64,000 nt of DNA from assembly GCF_018129405.1 (NCBI RefSeq), contig NZ_JAFCLP010000017.1, positions 107,030 through 171,029 on the forward strand, given 5' to 3'. Position 1 is the first letter of the stretch, and the number at the start of each line of letters is the position of its first letter. This document shows positions 35,913 through 44,333 of the stretch, one piece after another. The notes under the pieces were generated by a model. That model was not told the origin of the DNA and ran no database searches. It saw only the letters and a list, made by a program, of their open reading frames with translations. A program made the position numbers and the translations under genes. This stretch comes from Bradyrhizobium iriomotense. GTDB lineage: Bacteria > Pseudomonadota > Alphaproteobacteria > Rhizobiales > Xanthobacteraceae.

Positions 35913-37394
35913 ATGAAGGGAGCCCCCCTCAACGCAGCCGCCATGATGTACGCGAAAGTCGTGGGCTTCGCCGCGGGTATCGTGATCGCTCGGGTGATCG
36001 GAGCGACCCAATACGGCATGATAAACGTTGCTCGCAGCGTGTTGGAAAGCTGCAGCATTGTCAGTCCCCTCGGCCTCGATCTCGCTATGCAACGCCATTT
36101 GGGATCAGCATCGGAACATCTTGCCGCGCGACTGGGTCAGCTGAGAGTCTTCCGGCTCATCGCCTTCGGCATTGCAGTTATCCCGCCTTTACTCGCGGCG
36201 ACTGGTTTCAGCAGCTATGTCGAGGAGTCGATCTATCGCTATCCGGACTTCGCAAGTGTCCTTCTCGTAACGCTAATAGCGCTTCCTTTCGCAACGGACA
36301 TCGCGGTGTTGGGCGGGGCCTATCGGGGTGTGTTGAACCCCGCGCCTTTCATGCTGGCAAACTTCGTGGTGCAGCCCACCGTCCGATTGATAATTATGGG
36401 ACTGCTGTTTGTTCTTGGATATCGGTTGTGGGCGGTCGTGGTTGCGATGTCCGCCTCGTACATCATCTCCTGGGCAGTGTTGGCCTTTCTTGCCCACAAG
36501 GACATGAGCGCTAGGGACACCGATGATCGACTGGACTGGATAGAAATCCGATCGGTTCTTCGATACGCCCCGTGCCTGGGCGCTTCGCTCATTTTCGTCG
36601 TTTGGATCCGGAGCGCCGACTGCCTTTTTCTCGGTTATTTCGGAAGCGCGAGGGATGTCGGCCAATATGCAGCCATCCTGACGATTGCGCAGTTGATCGG
36701 TCTCGTTGGAGAGGCGTTGGGGCAAACTCTGGGCCCTCGCGTTGCGCTGCGCTATCGGAACAATGACCTCGCCGCGATGGAATATCTTCTTGCTGAAAAT
36801 ATTCGTCGAATGACGCTGCTTTCGGCGCCTATATTCGCCGCTATCCTGTTCTGGGGCGATCGCATCGATCTGGTGCTTGGACCCACCTTCGAAGTCGATA
36901 CTCGCGTGGTTGCCCTCGTCAGCGCAAGAATCTTCTTACAGACCATATTTGGATATAGCGGATTCGCGCTTTCCATGACTGGATGGCACGCTCGGGAGAC
37001 GGTGCTTCTGGGCTGCGGATTTCTGCTTTCGGTCGTTTTGTGCTCGGTGCTGGTCCCGCCGCTTGGACAGCTAGGCGCTGCGCTGGCAAGCTTCGTGACC
37101 ATGTCGATGATAAATCTGGTTCGCTGCGCCGTCGTGCTCAGGATGTTTAAAATTCGGATTGTCGGAGCGTCCGTGGCGACTACGACTGTACTGGCAGTCA
37201 CGACGGCAGGCTTCGTTTGGCTCCTGTTGCGCGCGGTTGATACCCGGACCCTGGCGTTCACGGTACTTGAAGCAGCCGTGTTCCTGGTGCTTTTTGCGGG
37301 CACGGCATGGCGCCTGCTGATTACCGATCAGGACCGAGACTACATTTTCGCCCTCTTCGGGCCATTTCGCGGATTGGTCAGGATCGGAAGATGA
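35913..37394 (+). CDS. wzx: Wzx-like oligosaccharide flippase (MOP/PST superfamily)
   Basis: A 493-aa membrane protein with about 12 to 14 helices and the PST/Wzx layout: an N-terminal pair with KVVGFAAGIVIARVIGATQY, a central loop at about 195-215, and a second bundle after it. It flips undecaprenyl-linked repeat units to the periplasm. The ATG at 35913 is chosen (AAAGGA 8 bases upstream); an ATG three codons earlier abuts the ribosome site. It overlaps the next GT4 start by four bases (ATGA). Confidence 0.87.
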   Translation: MKGAPLNAAAMMYAKVVGFAAGIVIARVIGATQYGMINVARSVLESCSIVSPLGLDLAMQRHLGSASEHLAARLGQLRVFRLIAFGIAVIPPLLAATGFSSYVEESIYRYPDFASVLLVTLIALPFATDIAVLGGAYRGVLNPAPFMLANFVVQPTVRLIIMGLLFVLGYRLWAVVVAMSASYIISWAVLAFLAHKDMSARDTDDRLDWIEIRSVLRYAPCLGASLIFVVWIRSADCLFLGYFGSARDVGQYAAILTIAQLIGLVGEALGQTLGPRVALRYRNNDLAAMEYLLAENIRRMTLLSAPIFAAILFWGDRIDLVLGPTFEVDTRVVALVSARIFLQTIFGYSGFALSMTGWHARETVLLGCGFLLSVVLCSVLVPPLGQLGAALASFVTMSMINLVRCAVVLRMFKIRIVGASVATTTVLAVTTAGFVWLLLRAVDTRTLAFTVLEAAVFLVLFAGTAWRLLITDQDRDYIFALFGPFRGLVRIGR

Positions 37395-38524
37395 GAGTTG
37401 CACTCGTATCATTGCATTACGCTGAATATTCGTCGCGCCTCGCGATGGCGCTGAGCCGGCATCACGACGTCATGCTCATTCTGGATGCCACCAATGCTCG
37501 ATACGAGCTTTCAAGCGCTCTGCGCGACGCAATCATTGAACGCGGGCTGGTTCGCTGGTTTCCGCGTCAGCGGCGGCTCAATGCACCAATTGAACTGGTT
37601 AGGCTCGTGTGGACGTTGCGAAGCTTCCGTCCGGATGTGATCCATGTTCAGGAGATATATAAATGCATTCCGACCTGGGCGAATGACGTCCTTCGGTATT
37701 CGATACCCCTGGTGCTCACGGCACACGATCCCTTACCGCACAGCGGACTTCTCGATCGAAGGGCCGCAGCAGCGATTCCATGCCGCGGACGATTGCGCGA
37801 TCATGCGGATCGTCTGATTGTTCACGGAGACAGGTTGCGGAACGAGTGGGGAGAAAGAGAGCCTCGCGTCGGTCCGCGTCTTGCTTCGGTGCCGCACGGC
37901 GTTCTTGGCAGCAGCGTTCCAGAAGCGCTCTCGGAGCCGTCGACGTTCCTCTTTTTCGGGCGCATCGAATCCTATAAGGGCCTCGAGTTTTTTCTCAAGG
38001 CGGGAGCGTTGCTGGTCGAAGGAGGATTGTGGCCTCGCTTGATTGTCGCCGGCACCGGCTCGGATCTCGAACGCCATCGAGCGCAAATCGGTGAAATGCC
38101 ATGGGTTGAGTTGGTGGACCGGCGGTTTGATGCAGACGAGATCCCAGGTCTGTTCGCGCGATCGAGCGCGATCGTGCTCCCGTACACTGATGCCACGCAG
38201 AGCGGCGTTGCCGCGATGGCCTTCGGATTCGGACGACCTGTTATCTCGACAAGTGTCGGCGGTCTGCCAGACGTGATTTGCGATGGGTACAATGGTTTGT
38301 TGGTCCCCCCGAACAATGCAGAAGCATTGGCAGAGGCGATGTCGCGGCTGATCGTGAGCGACGAGTTACGTAAGAGCCTAACTGCGGGAGCAAGCGCCTA
38401 TGGAAGCACTGAATTGAGCTGGGACCGGATCGCTCGACAGACCTCCGCGGTGTACGAGAGCGCCATCATCGCTCACCGTCGGTCGACTGCTTGCGCAAAG
38501 GGTAATGTCTTCTCGTGGAGGTGA
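37391..38524 (+). CDS. Glycosyltransferase family 4
   Basis: A 377-aa GT-B glycosyltransferase beginning MRVALVSLHYAEYSSRLAM. Donor half: FLFFGRIESYKGLEFFLKAG and ATQSGVAAMAFGFGRPVIST, the latter replacing the usual first Glu of E-x7-E with Gln-Ser. The ATG overlaps the wzx stop (ATGA) and the stop overlaps the next ATG (TGATG), so three genes are translationally coupled. The acceptor is unknown. Confidence 0.87.
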   Translation: MRVALVSLHYAEYSSRLAMALSRHHDVMLILDATNARYELSSALRDAIIERGLVRWFPRQRRLNAPIELVRLVWTLRSFRPDVIHVQEIYKCIPTWANDVLRYSIPLVLTAHDPLPHSGLLDRRAAAAIPCRGRLRDHADRLIVHGDRLRNEWGEREPRVGPRLASVPHGVLGSSVPEALSEPSTFLFFGRIESYKGLEFFLKAGALLVEGGLWPRLIVAGTGSDLERHRAQIGEMPWVELVDRRFDADEIPGLFARSSAIVLPYTDATQSGVAAMAFGFGRPVISTSVGGLPDVICDGYNGLLVPPNNAEALAEAMSRLIVSDELRKSLTAGASAYGSTELSWDRIARQTSAVYESAIIAHRRSTACAKGNVFSWR

Positions 38525-39333
38525 TGTTGCAGAGCGTCGCGCCACTCGCCTTCTGCGGTTTCCTCGTTCTGCACCTTGGAATCTCGTATCCATTGGCGCC
38601 GATAGCCACGACGGCCGCGAACAGCGCAGTAAATATGGTCAACGAGACGAGCGATCATTCAGCCGAGATCGTGCGGCCGTTTCCGGCCAACGGTTCTACG
38701 ACAAGTATCGACAACAACGTCTACATGACCCAAAGCGCGGACCGGAGCTGGAGCCTAAACTCCTTTGATGCCGACACACTCCGGTTCGAGGTGCGCTCGG
38801 GAGACCGTTGGGTTTCCTCCGACTGGGCCGACCCGGTGGGCGTTGAACGCACTGAAATTGCTGGACAGAAACTGTACCCGCCCGGTACGCAGATCGACAT
38901 CGTTTACGACTTCATGGTTGAACCCGGGCCGAGGAATTCTGCGAGCGGCCCCGGGCATTTTCTGGTTGTCGGCCAAATGCACGAATACAATGTAAACAAG
39001 TCTCCTCCATTCGCCGTTGAAATGGTGAGCGGCGATCACATGGCGATCGACATTGGGACCGGCATTCCCGTGTACCTTTACGTCGACCCGGCCCCAATTC
39101 AGCGCGGTCGCTATTATTCCATGAAGGTTCAGGTGAAGTTCGACAACAATCGCAATGGAGCTCTCCGGGTCTGGCGGGACGGCGTTCAAATCGTTGACCA
39201 TCATGGGTCAATCGGAACCGGTGCTGAAACGTATTGGAAGCAGGGCATCTATCGCTCGTCAGCTCCGGAAACCATTGCAGTGCGTTTCAGAGGCTTGAAG
39301 ATCACGGCAGCAACGATGTCGGTACCTCGCTGA
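38524..39333 (+). CDS. Exported polysaccharide lyase-like protein (heparin lyase I fold)
   Basis: A 269-aa protein with a hydrophobic N-terminal segment (about 5-32) and one jelly-roll domain. Landmarks are VERTEIAG, DFMVEPGP, VVGQMHEY, FAVEMVSGDHMAIDIGT and VQVKFDNNRNGALRVW. It is closely similar to the first 220 residues of the protein at 40085, but has a Sec-type N-terminus and no C-terminal tail. It is coupled to the preceding GT4 gene by TGATG overlap, so it is an integral part of the exopolysaccharide operon. Confidence 0.8.
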   Translation: MLQSVAPLAFCGFLVLHLGISYPLAPIATTAANSAVNMVNETSDHSAEIVRPFPANGSTTSIDNNVYMTQSADRSWSLNSFDADTLRFEVRSGDRWVSSDWADPVGVERTEIAGQKLYPPGTQIDIVYDFMVEPGPRNSASGPGHFLVVGQMHEYNVNKSPPFAVEMVSGDHMAIDIGTGIPVYLYVDPAPIQRGRYYSMKVQVKFDNNRNGALRVWRDGVQIVDHHGSIGTGAETYWKQGIYRSSAPETIAVRFRGLKITAATMSVPR

Positions 39334-40084
39334 TGAATGCCGGCGACCGCGTCGGGATGACAGCAAGCGCGGCCCGCTCGCGTTCCTATTAGAGTCACGA
39401 CCGGACCTGGCCATTTGCGAGTGATTACCTGCCGTTCGCACTTCATCCCACTCGCGAACTCCTCGTAACCTCAGCGCCGCGAGTGTTGCCGAAGCTCGTC
39501 GATGAGGCTGGCCAAAGCGCACGCAGTTTGCGGAGGTAATTACGGATGAGATCCCAAGGACCGGGCGGCGTCTTGATCGACAAATCAAGCGTACATGGGC
39601 GAATACGCTAGCGTTTGGGCGCTACATACATATGTATAAATCACATTTTGAAAGTTTTTTCGCCATTTTTGATTATTAACCAACCGACCCAGCAGTCGGG
39701 GGGCCAGCGTTCCAAAAATTCCAACTGCTTTGAAAATCCGCGCGTAGTCGAAAGCTGCGTGCATGCGGTATGTCGCGCGGCGTCTTGCCGCGCGGCAGTA
39801 GGAATGCCTGTTTCAACTTCAAGAAGGACTATGGAATGGCACTTTCCGCACCTAAGGGGCACCCCTCAAGCCTTTGAGGAAAACGTCGTCGGCACGGCGT
39901 TCAGCATCCCACTAGCATAACGACATCACGAACTATGTGGCGCAGGTGTCTGCGTTCACGGAGTGATGCTGGCTGAGTTGAACCATTCGGACCGAACCGG
40001 GCCAATGGGCTCCTCGATGCCTGTCGTCTGGCAGGGACGACGTAGCACACGACGAGTCAGTATATCTACGGAGATTCGACAACT
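39334..40084. other. AT-rich regulatory spacer before the type I secretion operon
   Basis: About 750 bases with no supported gene. The part from about 39615 to 39690 is strikingly AT-rich for this genome and holds a 12-base palindrome, so it likely contains the promoter of the lyase-ABC-HlyD operon. Confidence 0.5.
39626..39637. promoter_or_regulatory. Perfect 12-bp AT-rich palindrome
   Basis: ATACATATGTAT is fully self-complementary and lies in the AT-rich patch about 450 bases before the lyase/T1SS operon. It could be an operator for a dimeric regulator such as one of the LuxR-type proteins downstream. Motif only. Confidence 0.35.
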
Positions 40085-41584
40085 ATGACGATCACGTCCT
40101 TCACATCGACCAACGACGGCACAGTCACGATCGATGGCAGCAATTATACGGTCCAGAACGCCAACCAGAGCTATAGCCTGAGCGAACCCGATACCAATAC
40201 GCTGCGGTTTCAGTTGCAGTCGGGTGATTATTGGAACGGTTCGCAGCGTAGTGAAATTGCCGGGAACACTGTCTATGCGGCGGGCACCCAGATCAACCTG
40301 TCTTATGACTTCATGGTCGAGCCTGGACCTGTGGACGATGCGAATGGTCCCGGAGAATGGACCGTCATCGGCCAGATGCATGAAGACAGCCTCACTGGTT
40401 CGCCACCGTTCGCCGTCGAGCTGGTGAACGGGGACCACATGGCGATCGACATCGGGACCAGCAATCCGGTGTACCTTTACACCGACCCGAACCCGCTTGT
40501 GCGCGGGCAATACTATTCGATGCAAGTACAGGTGAAATTCGCGAATGACAGCAGCGGATTTCTCGAAGTCTGGCGCAACGGCGTTCAGATCGTCGATTAT
40601 CACGGTCCAATCGGGAACGACCTCGGGACTTATTGGAAGGAGGGCGTCTATCGCTCGGCATCCAGTCAAACGATGGCAGTCGATTACAGAAATCTGCAGA
40701 TAACCACGGGATCCGCGCCGGCCCCCACGTCAACGACGTCGTCCACTACGACGCCTACGTCGCCCGTGACGTCGCCGTCCTCAACGACGCCCACGACCCC
40801 CTCCGTGACGAAGCCGGTCCTCACCGTCGCGGATAACTCGCTCTGGGTCGCCGGCCGTGGCGGTACCGTCGATCTCGGAACGAAGGTGTCGACGACCGAT
40901 TCAAACGACCGCGTGACCGTGCACATCACGGGGCTGCCAAAATATGAATCGATCACTGACAATCTCGATGGTCAGACGTTCCACGGAAAGGACATCACGT
41001 TGACGGCCGCGCAGGTCAACAGCGGGCTGACACTGACCTCGACCTACAGGGGCGGCGGCCATCCGGTTGCGGAACTTACGCTGACGGCGAGCGCGACGGA
41101 TCCATCAACCGGTGCGGTCGCGACGGCTGCGCCACAGATCATCAGCGTGACGGATCCTCGCCCTGCGACAGTCTCGACCACAACGACGTCGTCGCACGAC
41201 GACCACGCTGTGACGGATCAACAGCCTGCTGCCGCCACGACGGCTGTGACTCCGACGACCTCGCAGACGATCGAGCCTACGGATCATCAGTCGGCGGCTG
41301 CAAACGCGGGATTCCTTGCAAGCAGGGCCTTTGAGTTGCTCCAGCAGCATCTTGATCCGGCCGCCAGCAGCCTGGCAACGACCGCTGCCCATCCGGTCAT
41401 GGCGGCAGATCATCCGTCTGCCACCGGGACCACGATGGCGTCGCTGGCAAGCCAGAGCTTTGCGCTGCTGAACCAGTATCTGGCCGCTCACACCGGCCGG
41501 GTGGATCCCGGTCAGATCGTGGCGGCTGTGTCGCAGGCGACCGGTTGGGGGCACGACACGTTGCTGGCCAGACCGCAGCACTAA
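40085..41584 (+). CDS. Heparin-lyase-I-fold protein, probable type I secretion substrate
   Basis: A 499-aa modular protein without a Sec signal. Residues 1-208 are a lyase-I jelly roll (SQRSEIAGNTVYAAGTQ, DFMVEPGP, MAIDIGTSNPVYLYTDP). A Thr/Ser/Pro linker follows (about 212-240), then an Ig-like beta domain (about 243-350), a second low-complexity linker and a C-terminal part with two similar helices, FLASRAFELLQQHL and SLASQSFALLNQYL. No RTX nonapeptides are visible. The exporter genes follow after 109 bases, making this the probable cargo. It is a paralogue of the 38524 protein with added export modules. Confidence 0.8.
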   Translation: MTITSFTSTNDGTVTIDGSNYTVQNANQSYSLSEPDTNTLRFQLQSGDYWNGSQRSEIAGNTVYAAGTQINLSYDFMVEPGPVDDANGPGEWTVIGQMHEDSLTGSPPFAVELVNGDHMAIDIGTSNPVYLYTDPNPLVRGQYYSMQVQVKFANDSSGFLEVWRNGVQIVDYHGPIGNDLGTYWKEGVYRSASSQTMAVDYRNLQITTGSAPAPTSTTSSTTTPTSPVTSPSSTTPTTPSVTKPVLTVADNSLWVAGRGGTVDLGTKVSTTDSNDRVTVHITGLPKYESITDNLDGQTFHGKDITLTAAQVNSGLTLTSTYRGGGHPVAELTLTASATDPSTGAVATAAPQIISVTDPRPATVSTTTTSSHDDHAVTDQQPAAATTAVTPTTSQTIEPTDHQSAAANAGFLASRAFELLQQHLDPAASSLATTAAHPVMAADHPSATGTTMASLASQSFALLNQYLAAHTGRVDPGQIVAAVSQATGWGHDTLLARPQH

Positions 41585-41693
41585 GGCCGAGCCGCACCCG
41601 GGCTCTGCGCCTGGGGGCGGCACCCTCAATGTTTTGGAATGCATGAGAAGGAACATCATACGCGGCCGGTAGCCGCGAAGGGTTGAGTAATAA

Positions 41694-44333
41694 ATGGCGA
41701 TCCAGAATGGAAATGCCCATGCCGCAGATCTGGGACTTCGATCCCTGTCTCTGTTCCTGCGCCTTCATGGCGTGAACGCCGAGCCCGACCAGCTCCGCGA
41801 CCGTTGCGGAGACAGCGCAATCGGCATCCATGCGATGCTTCGCTGCGCCCGCGATTTCGGACTGAAGGTCGCTTCGCGCACGACACATTGGAAACAGCTC
41901 GCAGGCATTGGCCTCCCCGGAATCGCAGGGCTGCGTGATGGCGGATTCCTGCTGCTCGGGAAGGTCGAGGAAGATGCCGCGCTGGTGTTGCATCCGACTT
42001 CGACACATCCGAAGTTGATGCCGCGTGCGGAATTCGAAGAGATCTGGGACGGCCGTCTGCTTCTGTCCGGATCTCAAGGCCTCGCCGATCGGGCGCATCA
42101 TGCATTTGCCAGTCTGATCGCGCACGGACGCGATCTGGCTAACCGTGCCGGTGACGCGCTTGCGCGTGTCTATCGTCGCGATATGCCGGTCCGGGGGCCA
42201 GGCCCCGAGCCTGTGGACGGTGATGAATCGGGCTTGATCGCGATGGCGATATTGCTGCGTTGCCACGGCATCGCGGCCGACCCGGAGCAAATTCGCCATC
42301 GCATGGGCACATCGCGTGTCGGTGTGACCGAAATCTTGCGCTGCACCAGGGAGTTCGGCCTCAAGGCCCGGGCACAGCGGTCGAACTGGAACAGGCTCGC
42401 CGTCACGCCGTTGCCGGCGATCGCAGCGCTACGCGACGGCGGCTTCCTGATCCTGGGCAAGGTCGTCGACGACACGCTCCTCGTTCAGCGTCCATTGTCT
42501 TCCCGGCCCGAAGCGATGACGCAGGCCGAACTCGAGGCGATCTGGGACGGCGATATCATCCTGATGACCCGACGTGCGGCCCTGACGGATCTCTCCAGAC
42601 GATTCGATATCGGCTGGTTCCTCGGCGCGGTTCACAAGTATCGCGGCCTTCTCGGCGAAGTGCTGATCGCCTCGTTCTTCCTTCAGGTCTTTGCGCTTGT
42701 AGCCCCGCTGTTCTTCCAGGTCGTCATCGACAAGGTCCTGGTTCATCGAAGCATCAGCACGCTCGATGTGCTGGTCGCGGGCCTCGTCGCGTTGACCTTG
42801 TTCGAGACCGTCCTCGGCACGTTGCGCGTCTATCTGTTCGCGCACACGACGAACCGTATCGATGTTGAGCTCGGCGCACGGCTGTTTCGTCACCTGATGG
42901 CGCTGCCGATCGCCTATTTTCAGACACGCCGCGTCGGCGACTCCGTTGCCCGCGTTCGCGAGCTCGAGAACATCCGTCAGTTCCTGACGAGCTCGGCGCT
43001 CACGCTTGTCGTCGATCTCCTGTTCACCGTCGTCTTCCTTGCGGTGATGTTCTACTACTCGACACCGCTGACGCTGATCGTCCTGGCTTCATTCCCGTTC
43101 TACATCGGGATCTCCGCAGGCGCCGCGCCGTTGTTTCGCCGGCGCCTCGATGAGAAGTTCAACCGCGGCTCGGAAAATCAGGCCTTCCTGGTCGAGAGCG
43201 TCACGGGCGTTGAGACACTGAAGGCGATGGCGGTCGAGCCGCAGATGCAACGCCGTTGGGAAGAGCAACTTGCCGGCTATGTCGGGGCGAGTTTCCGCGT
43301 TCTCAGCTTGAACAATACGGCGAGCCAAGCGGTCCAGATGATCAACAAGCTGGTCACGGCCGCCACGCTCTACTTCGGCGCCAGGTTCGTGATCGGCGGC
43401 GACCTGACCGTCGGCGAACTGGTCGCGTTCAACATGCTGGCGGCACGGGTGAGCATGCCGGTGCTTCGGCTCGCGCAGATCTGGCAGGATTTCCACCAGG
43501 CGCGGCTGTCGGTCGATCGCCTCGGCGACATTCTCAACACCATTCCGGAGCCAAGCTTCAGTTCAGCCCGCGCCGGGCTGCCGCCGATCCGCGGCAAGGT
43601 CGTGTTCGAGCACGCGACCTTCCGCTACCGCGCCGACGGCCCCGAGGTGCTGCACGATGTGTCCTTCAGCGTCGAGCCCGGACAGGTCATCGGTATCGTC
43701 GGCTCTTCGGGCTCGGGCAAGAGCACCATCGGCAAGCTGATCCAGCGCTTCTACGTGCCGGAGAGCGGACGCGTCCTGGTCGATGGCGTTGATCTCGCGA
43801 CGGTCGACCTGACCTGGCTCCGGCGCCAGATCGGTGTGGTTTTGCAGGAGAACGTGCTCTTCAATCGCTCGATTCGCGAGAACATCGCGCTCGCCGACCC
43901 GTCCATGCCCATGGATCGGGTCATCGAGGCGGCCTCGCTCGCCGGCGCTCACGACTTCATCCTGGAGCTGCCGGAGGGCTACGACACCGTCGTCGGCGAA
44001 CGCGGCAGCACCTTATCCGGCGGGCAGCGTCAGCGTGTTGCGATCGCTCGCGCACTCATCACCAACCCGCGCATTCTTATCCTCGACGAGGCGACCAGTG
44101 CGCTTGACTACGAAAGCGAGCGGGCCATCCAGCAGAACATGAAACGGATTGCCGCCGGCCGGACCGTGTTCGTCATCGCTCATCGGCTCTCGACCGTGCG
44201 CAATGCGAACCGGATCATCACGCTCGAGCACGGCCGTATCGTCGAGGATGGCAGCCACGATGAGCTGATCCGCTCGAACGGACGCTATGCAAATCTCCAC
44301 TACCTGCAGGCCGGTATCCATGACGTCCGCTAG
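41694..44333 (+). CDS. Type I secretion ABC transporter with two tandem C39-like domains
   Basis: An 879-aa HlyB/LapB-type exporter. Residues of about 8-128 and 173-295 are two similar domains of the degenerate C39 peptidase (CLD) kind. Each has the GxxAMLRCxRxFGLKA-type core and LRDGGFLxLGKV, and in both the catalytic Cys position is replaced (ADLGL, DESGL). Six membrane helices follow (about 310-560), then the nucleotide-binding domain with Walker A GSSGSGKS near 669-676, LSGGQ near 774-778 and LILDEAT near 796-802. Ordinary HlyB proteins have one such domain. It forms an inner-membrane pair with the HlyD gene it overlaps. Confidence 0.92.
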   Translation: MAIQNGNAHAADLGLRSLSLFLRLHGVNAEPDQLRDRCGDSAIGIHAMLRCARDFGLKVASRTTHWKQLAGIGLPGIAGLRDGGFLLLGKVEEDAALVLHPTSTHPKLMPRAEFEEIWDGRLLLSGSQGLADRAHHAFASLIAHGRDLANRAGDALARVYRRDMPVRGPGPEPVDGDESGLIAMAILLRCHGIAADPEQIRHRMGTSRVGVTEILRCTREFGLKARAQRSNWNRLAVTPLPAIAALRDGGFLILGKVVDDTLLVQRPLSSRPEAMTQAELEAIWDGDIILMTRRAALTDLSRRFDIGWFLGAVHKYRGLLGEVLIASFFLQVFALVAPLFFQVVIDKVLVHRSISTLDVLVAGLVALTLFETVLGTLRVYLFAHTTNRIDVELGARLFRHLMALPIAYFQTRRVGDSVARVRELENIRQFLTSSALTLVVDLLFTVVFLAVMFYYSTPLTLIVLASFPFYIGISAGAAPLFRRRLDEKFNRGSENQAFLVESVTGVETLKAMAVEPQMQRRWEEQLAGYVGASFRVLSLNNTASQAVQMINKLVTAATLYFGARFVIGGDLTVGELVAFNMLAARVSMPVLRLAQIWQDFHQARLSVDRLGDILNTIPEPSFSSARAGLPPIRGKVVFEHATFRYRADGPEVLHDVSFSVEPGQVIGIVGSSGSGKSTIGKLIQRFYVPESGRVLVDGVDLATVDLTWLRRQIGVVLQENVLFNRSIRENIALADPSMPMDRVIEAASLAGAHDFILELPEGYDTVVGERGSTLSGGQRQRVAIARALITNPRILILDEATSALDYESERAIQQNMKRIAAGRTVFVIAHRLSTVRNANRIITLEHGRIVEDGSHDELIRSNGRYANLHYLQAGIHDVR

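Noticed and set aside
35732-36514. 260-codon plus-strand frame overlapping wzx
   Set aside because: It runs in another frame through a clear flippase gene and has Arg-rich shadow composition.
39615-39920. 101-codon plus-strand frame in the AT-rich spacer
   Set aside because: No ribosome site or domain, and it covers the likely promoter.
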